35,772 bases of DNA from positions 1-35,772 of the forward strand of contig NZ_FODB01000043.1 of NCBI RefSeq assembly GCF_900110265.1, read 5' to 3'. A model generated the notes under the pieces. The model worked only from the letters and a program-made list of their open reading frames with translations. It was not told where the DNA came from and searched no databases. Made by a program: the position numbers and the translations under genes. Positions within the stretch are counted from its first letter, which is position 1. Each line of letters starts with the position of its first letter. Positions 1 to 7,557 of this stretch are shown here, in pieces. This DNA comes from Vreelandella aquamarina. Lineage in GTDB: Bacteria > Pseudomonadota > Gammaproteobacteria > Pseudomonadales > Halomonadaceae.

Positions 1-303
1 GGAAGTTCTCGACAGCGTCATAGTCGCTCATGCCCAGACACAGCAGGCCCAGGTAGCTCTTGATCACGTCACTGGTGCGCATGCCCAGCGTGGTGGGGAA
101 GCGGCTGTCGATGCTGTCGACGCCAGCGATCTCGAAGCATTGCCCGATGATGGACAGCCCGGCGTGGCTGGTGAGGGTGCGGCGACTGGCGCGGAACTTT
201 ATGTTGGGCATGGCACTGTCTGGGTGAATGGCGATAATGGCTATATTGCCATGCAGGTCAGTGGGTTAGAAGTGCTTCCGGGGGCCGGTCTCACGGATTC
301 AGG
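1..303 (-). mobile_element. IS1380-family insertion sequence, transposase-proximal end
   Basis: The transposase start is preceded by about 90 non-coding bases that end in a probable terminal inverted repeat. Read on the minus strand inward from 303, it begins CCTGAATCCGTGAGACCGG, and IS1380-family ends typically start with CC. The exact boundary at 303 is inferred from that motif. The other end, and any target-site duplication, are outside the window. Confidence 0.5.
2..211 (-). CDS. IS1380-family transposase, N-terminal fragment cut by the window edge
   Basis: The minus-strand frame starting at the ATG at 211-209 reads MPNIKFRASRRTLTSHAG, continues with a segment containing GQCFEIAGVDSIDSRFP, and runs open into the window edge with TSDVIKSYLGLLCLGMSDYD. 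The pattern of a short basic N-terminus, LTSHAGL, then SDVIKSYLGLL and SDYDAVENF is what I recognise from IS1380-family DDE transposases. Only about 70 residues are inside the window, so the catalytic residues cannot be checked and I cannot say whether the element is intact. It lies downstream of the BREX genes and points the same way. The family call is from memory of conserved blocks. Confidence 0.7.
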   Translation of the reverse strand, partial: MPNIKFRASRRTLTSHAGLSIIGQCFEIAGVDSIDSRFPTTLGMRTSDVIKSYLGLLCLGMSDYDAVENF

Positions 304-323
304 ATGGCATGTGCAATGCGTGC

Positions 324-506
324 CTATCTCGGCGGATGCTCATCACCTGATTGGGTGGCTGGAACAGGCTCTTCCGCCTGCATGGCTTCCCAGTCGTCAA
401 CGCCTATAGGCTCAAATGGCAGCTCATATTTGCCGACCGAGCCCTTAAGCCGCTGCAGAGGGCCACCGTCTGCTTTTATATCACTGGACTCATTAGATTT
501 TTGCAT
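324..506 (-). CDS. Small 60-residue protein downstream of brxL, possibly antitoxin-like
   Basis: This 60-codon frame starts at the ATG at 506-504, has a good Shine-Dalgarno AGAAGG seven bases upstream, and begins 62 bases after the brxL stop on the same strand. The protein is polar, with a central KGSVGKYELPFEP followed by DDWEAMQAEEP. The K-G-S-V-x-x-Y-x-x-P-F-E-P and D-W-E-A pattern resembles short, mostly unstructured proteins I have seen beside toxin genes. That resemblance is weak and no toxin lies next to it here. The stop codon lies 21 bases before the inferred IS end, so any original partner could have been removed by the insertion. The strong ribosome-binding site is the main reason for calling it a gene. 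Confidence 0.5.
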   Translation of the reverse strand: MQKSNESSDIKADGGPLQRLKGSVGKYELPFEPIGVDDWEAMQAEEPVPATQSGDEHPPR

Positions 507-568
507 CTAAGTGCCTTCTGCAGTGCGTGCGAAACTATGAATGCAGTATCACGGTAGACTCATTAACC

Positions 569-2653
569 TTAATCTACCCCAAGCGCTTTGACCACTGCAT
601 CAATCGGTTCGGCATAGAAGCTGGTTTGGAACTTGGTGAACAGCTCTCCGGGGATGGTAGGAATATCCATGGCACTGCTCATGGGCAGGGTGACGCGCTT
701 GCCACCGGCGTCAAAGGCAACCTGCAGGCATTCTGCTAAGCTCGCGACGGGCTTCAAGCTGCCCCCTAGGCTCATGTCGCCCAGCACGACCATTTGGCTT
801 TGGGTAGGTTTACCTACCAGGCCTGAAGAGAACGCAACCAGGCTGGCGAGTGAGAGATCGCGCAAAACGCCGCTATTTTGCAGGTCGACCACATGAAGGT
901 GGAAATCATGCTCCAACACCTTGCGGGCTCCGCTGATGCGGCTGGCATTGGCCTTGAAGTAATCGAACGCCATTTTGACCTGCTCTTTGGCGGCCGTGGA
1001 ATTCCAGAGCCCTGACATGGCCAGCTTGCCGCTGCCTGCGGTTACTTGCATTTCGATGCGATAAACTCCCGGCATGCCTTTATCGCTGAGGCCAATGGTA
1101 TGCACCACGCCTGGCTTGCCTTGGCCTTCTGGAATTAGGCCGCCACCGCCCTGCTCTTTCACCGACACAAAGTGCTCTTCCAGGGTCTCTTTGTCGATGT
1201 AGCTGAAATGAACATCGTAGAACTCCATGCCACCAATCTTTTTCAGCTGCTCCTTCACGCGGCGGCGTACCTGCATGGCGTACTCAAGGCAGTCCCGTAC
1301 ATCGTCTTTCATCAGCCCTTGTGAACCGCCGCCATGGGGAAACATCAGCTTCAGCAGGCCCGACACCGTTTTACGTACCGCGATCACGTCACGCTGGTTG
1401 AGGTTATCACCCAACGAGAAGTAGCGATCAATCGCATCAGCGAAGCTGCGCTTGCGCATTTCACGGAAGAATTCCGCTAGGTAATCGACGATAAACCCAT
1501 AGCGCTGAGTGAAGAACGAGGGGCGCATCTTGGGGATTTCCCAGCCGGGAATATAGGCATGGAAGCGGTCAAAGAAGGCAGCATCAATCATGGCATCGGG
1601 GAATGGCGTCAGCAGGTGGCTGGTTTTTACCAGCGACTCCACGCTTTGGTTGATGTTGCCGACGAACACCATCGAGGCTGAGGCTTCCATCTGTTCGCGC
1701 CCACGGGCAAAAGAACCAGAGGCCATGTAATCCTTCATGATCTGCACCCCGTCCTTATCCTTGAACGAGATACCGGCCACTTCATCGAATGCTACCAAAT
1801 CCCACATGCCCACCAGGCCAATGCGCCGTGAGCTCATGTTATAGAACAGGTTAGCCACCGTGGTTTGCCCGCCAGAGACCAAAATGCTGTTGGGTGAACA
1901 CTCTTTGTAGATATGGCTTTTGCCGGTGCCCCGTGGCCCTAGCTCGCAAACGTTGTAGTTGTTCTCGACAAACGGAATCATCCTGGCCAGCAGGTGCCAC
2001 TGTACGCTTTCGTCTAGCTCGGCAGGTTCCATACCAATCGAGCGAATCAGCACTTCACGCCATTGAGCATTGGTGAACCCACGCCGCCCTTCAAACAGCT
2101 CGTCCATGTTCATGTGGGGCATCTGAATCGGCTTGAGCAGGCTGACACCAAACGGCGAGCTTGTTTGCCCCTCTTCATGAAAGTAGCTGAGCGTGGCAAT
2201 CACCCAAATACCGCCTACCAGCAGCTTCTCGTGCTCTTTAACAATGCCTGCAGAGATTTCGGCATCTTTGATGCCCAGGTTACTGAACGCCGCTTCATAG
2301 CGATCTTTCTTCTCATTAAGACGCACCGTGACACGATCAATCACCTTGAAACTGCCGCGCTCGCGCACAATGGATTTCACTTTCTCCGCTTCATCGGGCC
2401 GCACGTAGTTATCTGTCAAAATCGCTTTGACGTTTTCCAGCCCCTTAGCGATCACCTCCGCATCGTCGGAGGCGCAGTACATACCCAACAGGTACTCCAG
2501 CACATACACGGGCACATTAGCGCCCTCTTTCACGCGCTGGGTGAGATCCTTACGCACCACGCGGCCCGCAAAGTGCGTGTTGAGCAGCGTATCCAGATCG
2601 GCGTCTTGGAGGGCGTCGGTCACGTGCGTGGCGGAAGGTGAATCAAAATCCAT
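569..2653 (-). CDS. brxL: BREX type 1 protein BrxL (AAA+ ATPase with degenerate Lon-like domain)
   Basis: This is the last core gene of the BREX-1 locus. BrxL is a DNA-binding AAA+ protein needed for phage restriction, and its C-terminus is related to Lon. I place the start at the ATG at 2653 (MDFDSPSATHV), preceded by AGGAG, rather than at the longer frame start at 2689; this gives 694 residues, normal for the family. The Walker A is GPRGTGKS at about residues 239-246 and the Walker B is LVAFDE with D290-E291. The last 130 or so residues align by eye with the Lon protease domain (LGDMSLGGSLKPVASLAECL), but the position of the catalytic lysine in Lon's GGLKEKL is occupied by alanine (SLAECL). 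Peptidase activity is therefore unlikely, in line with what is known for BrxL. The gene follows pglZ by 72 bases and probably shares its transcript. Confidence 0.93.
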   Translation of the reverse strand: MDFDSPSATHVTDALQDADLDTLLNTHFAGRVVRKDLTQRVKEGANVPVYVLEYLLGMYCASDDAEVIAKGLENVKAILTDNYVRPDEAEKVKSIVRERGSFKVIDRVTVRLNEKKDRYEAAFSNLGIKDAEISAGIVKEHEKLLVGGIWVIATLSYFHEEGQTSSPFGVSLLKPIQMPHMNMDELFEGRRGFTNAQWREVLIRSIGMEPAELDESVQWHLLARMIPFVENNYNVCELGPRGTGKSHIYKECSPNSILVSGGQTTVANLFYNMSSRRIGLVGMWDLVAFDEVAGISFKDKDGVQIMKDYMASGSFARGREQMEASASMVFVGNINQSVESLVKTSHLLTPFPDAMIDAAFFDRFHAYIPGWEIPKMRPSFFTQRYGFIVDYLAEFFREMRKRSFADAIDRYFSLGDNLNQRDVIAVRKTVSGLLKLMFPHGGGSQGLMKDDVRDCLEYAMQVRRRVKEQLKKIGGMEFYDVHFSYIDKETLEEHFVSVKEQGGGGLIPEGQGKPGVVHTIGLSDKGMPGVYRIEMQVTAGSGKLAMSGLWNSTAAKEQVKMAFDYFKANASRISGARKVLEHDFHLHVVDLQNSGVLRDLSLASLVAFSSGLVGKPTQSQMVVLGDMSLGGSLKPVASLAECLQVAFDAGGKRVTLPMSSAMDIPTIPGELFTKFQTSFYAEPIDAVVKALGVD

Positions 2654-2725
2654 GTGGGCGGTCACTCCTAAACGACGAAAAAAGCACAATGCACAAACAT
2701 AAAAGCTTCCCAGCTGATGACGGGC

Positions 2726-5356
2726 CTAGAAAAAATCATCCGTAAACGCGAGATCAATCACCACCCGGTAGCGCTCCCGCTCGGTGCCCAGGTCTTTATC
2801 GCGCAGCACCAGGAAGTAGTCATTTTTGCGGTCGAATGACGTGCCCGATAGCGAGAGGCGCACCGACTTCATGCGCTCGTTCATATTGTCGCTTGCGCTA
2901 TCGAAGGTCACGACTTCTTCACTGGAAACGACCTCGCTGCCCGCGTAAATCGCCACCGACAGCGTGACCGGGCGGAGGCGCTCGCTGACCGCTTCAGTTT
3001 GCAGCAGCTCAAAGCGCTGAATGTTATTGACCATCTTCAGCGATGCCTTGGGTGAGATCACCTCCACCTTGCGACTGGTGCGCTTTTCCACCTTTTCGCC
3101 CCGCAGCTGCTGCACGGTGAGCACCGGCACCACAATTTCCTGGGGCATAATGCCCCCATGTACAAACCGCGCCCCGCCCACGAAGTGAAAACGGTGCGCG
3201 CCTTTGGGTATCCAGAACTGGGTGTCACAGGTGGTGCCTGCGGTATCGCGGGTATGGCCGTGCCACACGCTGGGGTTATCGGGCAGCGACTCGCCCAGCA
3301 CATAGCGCTTTTTGCTTTTGAACGCGGAGGCAGGCTTGTCCGTAAGCGCCGTGCGGTCGGTGGCATCCAGGGCGCTACGCTGGAATAAGAAACCGTGGTC
3401 TGCCGTCACCAGCACTGTGCTGGTATTCAAATGCATCAAAATTTTGCGGGTCAGTTGATCCAGCTCATCGATGGCATCTTCGACTGCCGCAAACGTCTCG
3501 CCTTCGGTGTTAGCGGAATCTCCACGGGCATCCACCACATTGTGGTAAACGTACATCAGTTGGACGCCTTTAATTTTTTCGCGCCCCTCTTCACGGCTCC
3601 AGCCTTTTACGTCCTCGGCGGTGACGGCTAACGCCTCCCCGCCTAGCGCGGCTTTAAGTAACTTGCTGCGGTTCGCCGTACCTTGGGTGGATTGGCCATT
3701 CACCAGCACCGTATCGCTGCCCGGCTGATAGCTGAGCTCTCGGTGCGGTAACAGCGAGGCCATTCCCAGCGTGGTGTAGCTAGGCACCACACCTAACTGG
3801 CTTTTTAACGTCGCTTCACTGTAGCGCTTGGCATTAATGCGCTCACGCAGCTCTTCCGCCGCTTCATAGCGGAAGGCATCGCTTATCACCACCACCACAC
3901 GCTTTTGGCGGCTAGCGGCTAGCTGGGGTTGCACCCAATCTCGGTAGAAATGCTGCTGGCTGGGGATATTGGGTAGCTTCCAGTGGGTGAGCCGCTGTTC
4001 GGCTTCCACGCGCTCGCTCCAGTTACGGGTGAGCTGGCCCAGGAACCACTCGTCGTAACAGCGCTCAACAGCGGCATCCAGGTTTTTAAGCAGCTCAACG
4101 CCGGTGGTATCCGAGGCCACGGCATAATGGCGATAGGCGGTATCAAAACGGTAGAGATCTGTTTGGTAAGCGTGGTAGAGCGCCTCAACACTCTCGTAAT
4201 GAAAGCCTTTAGCATGCAGATGACGCAGGCTAAACAGCGCAATCGCCGCCGTCAGTGCGGCATACAGCTGCCGGTAGCGCTCGCGGCGGGCATCGTTTTT
4301 ATGCCGAGACGCCCAATAACCGTCCAGGCGCGCCACAATGATGCTGTCGAACAGCTTCAGGTCGCGGGCATCCGCCGTGGGAATCGCCTGGCAGAGATCG
4401 ACAATGATCTGCTTCTCCACCACCTCAAACGTCGCCACATGGCTTAGCTGCTCTAGCGGCACATCCTGCAGCTTGTCATCAATGCGCTGGGCATCCGCCA
4501 CCCACCCGGAGATCACATCAAACGCGGGGTAAAAGCGCGAGCTATCCCGCCAGCGAGTGAGCAGCGCCCGCGAAGATGCACGAGCATTAACAGAGGGAAT
4601 GGCCACCTGACGCGCCCAGTCAGGAATATCAGAAATGCTCTCGCAGTAGCCAGTAATCAATAACCGCAGCATCAGTTGGCCGAAGTTCAGCGGCGCTTCA
4701 CCGTTGAGTTCTGCTTGGCTAGCGGGGTAACCCACCTCGGCCTGCAGAGCACGCACCAGCGCAGGCACCAAGGCGTACTTCTCGGCTTCGACCAACGCCG
4801 CTGGGTTCGTCTCTAACCCCAGCTCATTGGCCACCGCTTCTTCAGCCAAGTGGAACAGCAGCGTGGCCACGTCAAGAGACGTGGCCCCCACCACCACGGC
4901 CAGCATCGCCAGATCCAGCTCATCTTCACTAAGAGAAGGCGTGACCAAACGCTTCAACGCTTCGATTCGCTTACGACTGGCCAAGAACGCCTGCCGCTGC
5001 GCCAAGTGCTCGCGCAGTACATGGCGGGTTAGGCCCAGCTCGTTGAAAATCATCGAAACGCGGTCGGCGTAGAAGCGACCAGAGTACAGCTTGATATCCA
5101 ACAGCCAGTCCTCTTCTGGGGCTGGCTCGGCAGAGGGAAAGTAGAGCAGCGTAGGCGTCTCAGCCTCTTCCAGCTCCAAGCGTAGCTTCACGCCCAGGGT
5201 AGACTCCCCCGCCATATTGATCACCTGAACGCCTTTCAGCGCGAGCTCATTCAGCGAATCCGCAAAGTGGCCAGGGGCGTCGTACCAGAACACAATCCGG
5301 TGGCGGTCGGTGAAGAAGGCGTGTTGTAAGCCCTGCTGGAGTTGGTCGAGCTGCAT
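2726..5356 (-). CDS. pglZ: BREX type 1 alkaline-phosphatase-fold protein PglZ (type A)
   Basis: PglZ is the signature protein of BREX systems, a PglZ/alkaline phosphatase superfamily member that acts with PglX in self-methylation and phage exclusion. The 876-residue length fits BREX-1 PglZ. The phosphatase-fold metal-site regions are visible as VVVVISDAFRYEAAEEL (D493) and, later, VLVTADHGFLFQ (D653, H654). The N-terminal VFWYDAPGHF segment is also typical. The ATG at 5356 is preceded by a near-perfect AAGGAGG Shine-Dalgarno. Upstream is an extended -10 element (5458-5466), suggesting pglZ-brxL can be transcribed independently of the fic gene. Confidence 0.95.
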   Translation of the reverse strand: MQLDQLQQGLQHAFFTDRHRIVFWYDAPGHFADSLNELALKGVQVINMAGESTLGVKLRLELEEAETPTLLYFPSAEPAPEEDWLLDIKLYSGRFYADRVSMIFNELGLTRHVLREHLAQRQAFLASRKRIEALKRLVTPSLSEDELDLAMLAVVVGATSLDVATLLFHLAEEAVANELGLETNPAALVEAEKYALVPALVRALQAEVGYPASQAELNGEAPLNFGQLMLRLLITGYCESISDIPDWARQVAIPSVNARASSRALLTRWRDSSRFYPAFDVISGWVADAQRIDDKLQDVPLEQLSHVATFEVVEKQIIVDLCQAIPTADARDLKLFDSIIVARLDGYWASRHKNDARRERYRQLYAALTAAIALFSLRHLHAKGFHYESVEALYHAYQTDLYRFDTAYRHYAVASDTTGVELLKNLDAAVERCYDEWFLGQLTRNWSERVEAEQRLTHWKLPNIPSQQHFYRDWVQPQLAASRQKRVVVVISDAFRYEAAEELRERINAKRYSEATLKSQLGVVPSYTTLGMASLLPHRELSYQPGSDTVLVNGQSTQGTANRSKLLKAALGGEALAVTAEDVKGWSREEGREKIKGVQLMYVYHNVVDARGDSANTEGETFAAVEDAIDELDQLTRKILMHLNTSTVLVTADHGFLFQRSALDATDRTALTDKPASAFKSKKRYVLGESLPDNPSVWHGHTRDTAGTTCDTQFWIPKGAHRFHFVGGARFVHGGIMPQEIVVPVLTVQQLRGEKVEKRTSRKVEVISPKASLKMVNNIQRFELLQTEAVSERLRPVTLSVAIYAGSEVVSSEEVVTFDSASDNMNERMKSVRLSLSGTSFDRKNDYFLVLRDKDLGTERERYRVVIDLAFTDDFF

Positions 5357-5457
5357 CTAGCCTCCTTGCCACATAAACGTTAAAACTTGCTGCCAGTCAC
5401 GCCGCCATCTCATAGATAGCGACGTGTACTTGGACGCTAAAAGACTTAGGATTCAAA

Positions 5458-5466
5458 ATATTATCA
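5458..5466 (-). promoter_or_regulatory. Candidate extended -10 promoter for pglZ-brxL
   Basis: On the minus strand the sequence is TGATAATAT, an extended -10 (TG-N-TAATAT) with no convincing -35 at 17 bases. Transcription would start near 5451, about 95 bases before the pglZ ATG. It lies in the 191-base gap between fic and pglZ. This is sequence inspection only. Confidence 0.4.
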
Positions 5467-5510
5467 CGTTCGGATCAGTAAAAGCGGCAGCGCTGCCTAG
5501 CCATGCACTG

Positions 5511-5530
5511 CTCTGCTCTGCTCTGCTCTG
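5511..5530. repeat. Pentanucleotide tandem repeat (CTCTG)x4
   Basis: Four perfect CTCTG units, preceded by a partial CTG, sit in the gap between the fic stop codon and pglZ, 17 bases past fic and about 155 bases before the pglZ start. Upstream of the -10 element, it could affect promoter spacing or simply be a chance short repeat. Confidence 0.85.
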
Positions 5531-5547
5531 GCACGGGAAAATATACA

Positions 5548-6909
5548 TCAGTCATTTTTTATCAGATTCAGCATATTGGCAGGCGCGATAAAAACGTCCT
5601 TTTTACCGACTTTATATTTTTTCAGCAGATGATACTTATCTGATAGCGCTAACAAGTCGGTTCGTGCGGTCTGATAAGCAATCCCATGGGAATTCTGATG
5701 GGATTTAATGGTGTACTCCATCCCAGGGTTATCCAACGCATTTTTTAACAGCCCCAGCTGCCGATGGTTGAGCAAACCATTGAGCTTTGATTTCTTGAGG
5801 ATTTTTTCAGCCTCTCTGTACTCTCCTGCTTTGTCAGTGAGGTAGCGATGCAGATCAGCAATCGATTTTTTGATCACTTCAAGCTGATGAATAATGAAAT
5901 AAGTAACATCATTACCATCCGTTTCTGTATGCAGGTATGCCGCCATGTATTGTGCGGGTGCCTGCTTCAGCACCCGAGAGATAGAGATATACTCCATCAG
6001 CCAATACCCCTCCTTGGCCATCACCCAATAGAAAAGAGCCCGTGCCGTTCTGCCATTGCCATCCACAAAGGGGTGGTCATACCCAATCATGAAGTGGACA
6101 ACGATGGCCTTGATAACAGGCGGTATAAAGCTAGCCTCGTTCTCATTTTCCGCATTGACGAAGTCACATAGCTGCTGAATACGGTCATCAAGCTCTTGAT
6201 AGGATGGCGGCGTATGTAGCAGCTTGTCATCGAGTGAGTACACCCTTATGTCTTCATCTGGACCTCGAAAAACACCGGCTTTATCAGCATCTTCTGTAGG
6301 TAACGTATCTTCTGTCACGATCTTATGTAATTCGCATATCATTGACTTCGTGAGTGTTTCTTCCTTGTACTCACGAATGAAACGCATGGCGTTATAGTTG
6401 TTAAGAATCATTTTTTCAGAATGATCTTTGGGTTTTCTTCCCGAACGTAGCATATCCTTGGCCACCTGGCGGGTGGTTGAAGCCCCTTCCAGTTGGCTCG
6501 AATTGATGGCTTCTTCAATCAGCGAGTTGATCAGGTAAGTTTGCTTTGTGTGAGGGTCTGAGATTTTACTGTCTGCCTTGATTGCCCCCGTCGCGTTCTC
6601 ACTGATCCAGAGAATGTCACGCATCACGGTATCCGGTATGCAAAACCGAAAGGGAGCCCCCTGCTTATCCTTAAAAGATAGGTCTCTGGAAATTTTCTCT
6701 CGCGCGTTGCGCATGGCCAGCCAGTAAAGCTCGGCATCGTAACCTTTAGGCATGGCCAGATGCCTAAGCTTGTCCCAGTGTAGGTAACGGCCTTTACTGT
6801 CCGTCGGCCCAACCGCCTGACCAAAGAGCAACGCCATTTTAGCGACATCGCCACTTTTGAGCAGCTCAAGTAGCTTTTCCTGGGACGGTGGAGAGACAGG
6901 CACCTTCAT
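5548..6909 (-). CDS. Fic-domain protein (probable AMPylase) with N-terminal inhibitory motif
   Basis: Fic proteins transfer AMP, or related groups, from nucleotides onto target protein hydroxyls. The catalytic motif HPFVDGNGRTAR is complete near residue 279. The autoinhibitory motif (S/T)xxxE(G/N) is present N-terminal to it as SSQLEG near residues 137-142, making this a class II Fic protein that should be self-restrained until the inhibitory helix moves. The C-terminal 100 residues look like a winged helix-turn-helix (LLNHRQLGLLKNAL, then AYQTARTDLLALSDKYHLL), suggesting DNA binding and possibly autoregulation. I prefer the second of two adjacent ATG codons (6909) because GGAG lies five bases upstream. 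The gene lies between pglX and pglZ and is AT-rich: a hand count of 5881-5940 gives 21 GC in 60. It looks like acquired cargo. Its target is unknown. Confidence 0.88.
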   Translation of the reverse strand: MKVPVSPPSQEKLLELLKSGDVAKMALLFGQAVGPTDSKGRYLHWDKLRHLAMPKGYDAELYWLAMRNAREKISRDLSFKDKQGAPFRFCIPDTVMRDILWISENATGAIKADSKISDPHTKQTYLINSLIEEAINSSQLEGASTTRQVAKDMLRSGRKPKDHSEKMILNNYNAMRFIREYKEETLTKSMICELHKIVTEDTLPTEDADKAGVFRGPDEDIRVYSLDDKLLHTPPSYQELDDRIQQLCDFVNAENENEASFIPPVIKAIVVHFMIGYDHPFVDGNGRTARALFYWVMAKEGYWLMEYISISRVLKQAPAQYMAAYLHTETDGNDVTYFIIHQLEVIKKSIADLHRYLTDKAGEYREAEKILKKSKLNGLLNHRQLGLLKNALDNPGMEYTIKSHQNSHGIAYQTARTDLLALSDKYHLLKKYKVGKKDVFIAPANMLNLIKND

Positions 6910-6923
6910 CACATTGCTCCAAC

Positions 6924-6948
6924 TACTAATTTATTAAATATTAGTATA
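6924..6948 (-). promoter_or_regulatory. Palindrome overlapping a candidate fic promoter
   Basis: Inverted repeats TACTAAT (6924-6930) and ATTAGTA (6940-6946) are separated by nine bases. On the minus strand a -10-like TATACT (6948-6943) overlaps the distal arm, placing a start site about 27 bases before the fic ATG. A dimeric repressor bound here would block the promoter, and the Fic protein's own C-terminal helix-turn-helix is a possible ligand. The palindrome is seen; the role is inferred. Confidence 0.45.
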
Positions 6949-6987
6949 TGAGCCACAATAGGAGCTTGCTACTTATTATTTTTCTCT

Positions 6988-7308
6988 TCACGGCTGCCGT
7001 TCAATTTCTAGCGCTGATTCATCCCCGCAGTGAATGAAAAAATACCCTTTGGTGATACGCGATGATGAAAACGTAAACCAACCACGGCCAGATTTCTCAT
7101 CGCCCTCATCATTGCCCGACCAACTGAAATCGATACGCTTGCCGCCTTCTGAAAGGCGGTAGTCAAGCTGGCCTTCAACAGCACCGAAGATAAAATAGCC
7201 GAGGCCATTTTCATCAAACCGGAAGTGGCCCGGCTCAATCAAATCGACAAAGTCCTGATCCCACGTTTCCATCCAGGTGATACGCCAACGGCCGATGGGA
7301 GTCGTCAT
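6988..7308 (-). CDS. Small conserved hypothetical protein (106 residues)
   Basis: The protein begins MTTPIGRWRITWMETWDQD and contains FRFDENGLGYFIFGAVEG and a later RIDFSWSGNDEGDEKSGRG. This arrangement (WRI-ME-WD-QD near the start, a GLG-F-FGAV-G block, FSW-GNDE-D-SGRGW, then a GD-S-F/L end) is one I recognise as a widespread small hypothetical family in proteobacteria with no known function. It looks soluble and beta-rich, with no signal peptide. The ATG at 7308 has AAGGAG six bases upstream; the frame could also open one codon earlier at a TTG. It sits 21 bases after the 74-residue gene and 78 bases before fic. Confidence 0.7.
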   Translation of the reverse strand: MTTPIGRWRITWMETWDQDFVDLIEPGHFRFDENGLGYFIFGAVEGQLDYRLSEGGKRIDFSWSGNDEGDEKSGRGWFTFSSSRITKGYFFIHCGDESALEIERQP

Positions 7309-7329
7309 CAAAGCTCCTTACATTGCACT

Positions 7330-7554
7330 TTATGGATTGATTTCATCTGCGAAGATATCATGCTCAATAGCATCCTCAATCGCGGAATCCAGGCGTATAA
7401 GAAACGCCTCAAACGACTCGCCAGGTCGCCTAGCTAACATCGCAAGGCAATTAGCTTCATCGCTTGCAGAAGCACCACAGCGCACCGGCCCAATTCTTCC
7501 GATGGTGATTTCACCCTCGTTATTAATCAGCTCTTCGATATTTTTTAGCTTCAT
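7330..7554 (-). CDS. Small hypothetical protein immediately downstream of pglX
   Basis: This 74-residue acidic protein starts with MKLKNIEELINNEGEITIG and contains RCGASASDEANCLAMLARR followed by ESFEAFLIRLDSAIED. I recognise no domain. The ATG lies three bases after the pglX stop codon, with GGGGAAG inside the end of pglX as a Shine-Dalgarno, so it is co-transcribed and probably translationally coupled with pglX. Small genes of this style (NEGEITIG-IGPVRC, then a DA-E pattern) occur as short hypothetical proteins elsewhere and need not be BREX-specific. No function is proposed. Confidence 0.65.
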   Translation of the reverse strand: MKLKNIEELINNEGEITIGRIGPVRCGASASDEANCLAMLARRPGESFEAFLIRLDSAIEDAIEHDIFADEINP

Positions 7555-7557
7555 ATG

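Noticed and set aside
140..409. 89-codon plus-strand frame at the left edge
   Set aside because: It is antisense to the IS1380 transposase start and crosses the inferred IS end; its composition looks like a shadow frame.
2063..2641. 192-codon plus-strand frame inside brxL
   Set aside because: It lies wholly antisense to a well-supported core gene and has no recognisable domain; long shadow frames are common in GC-rich DNA.
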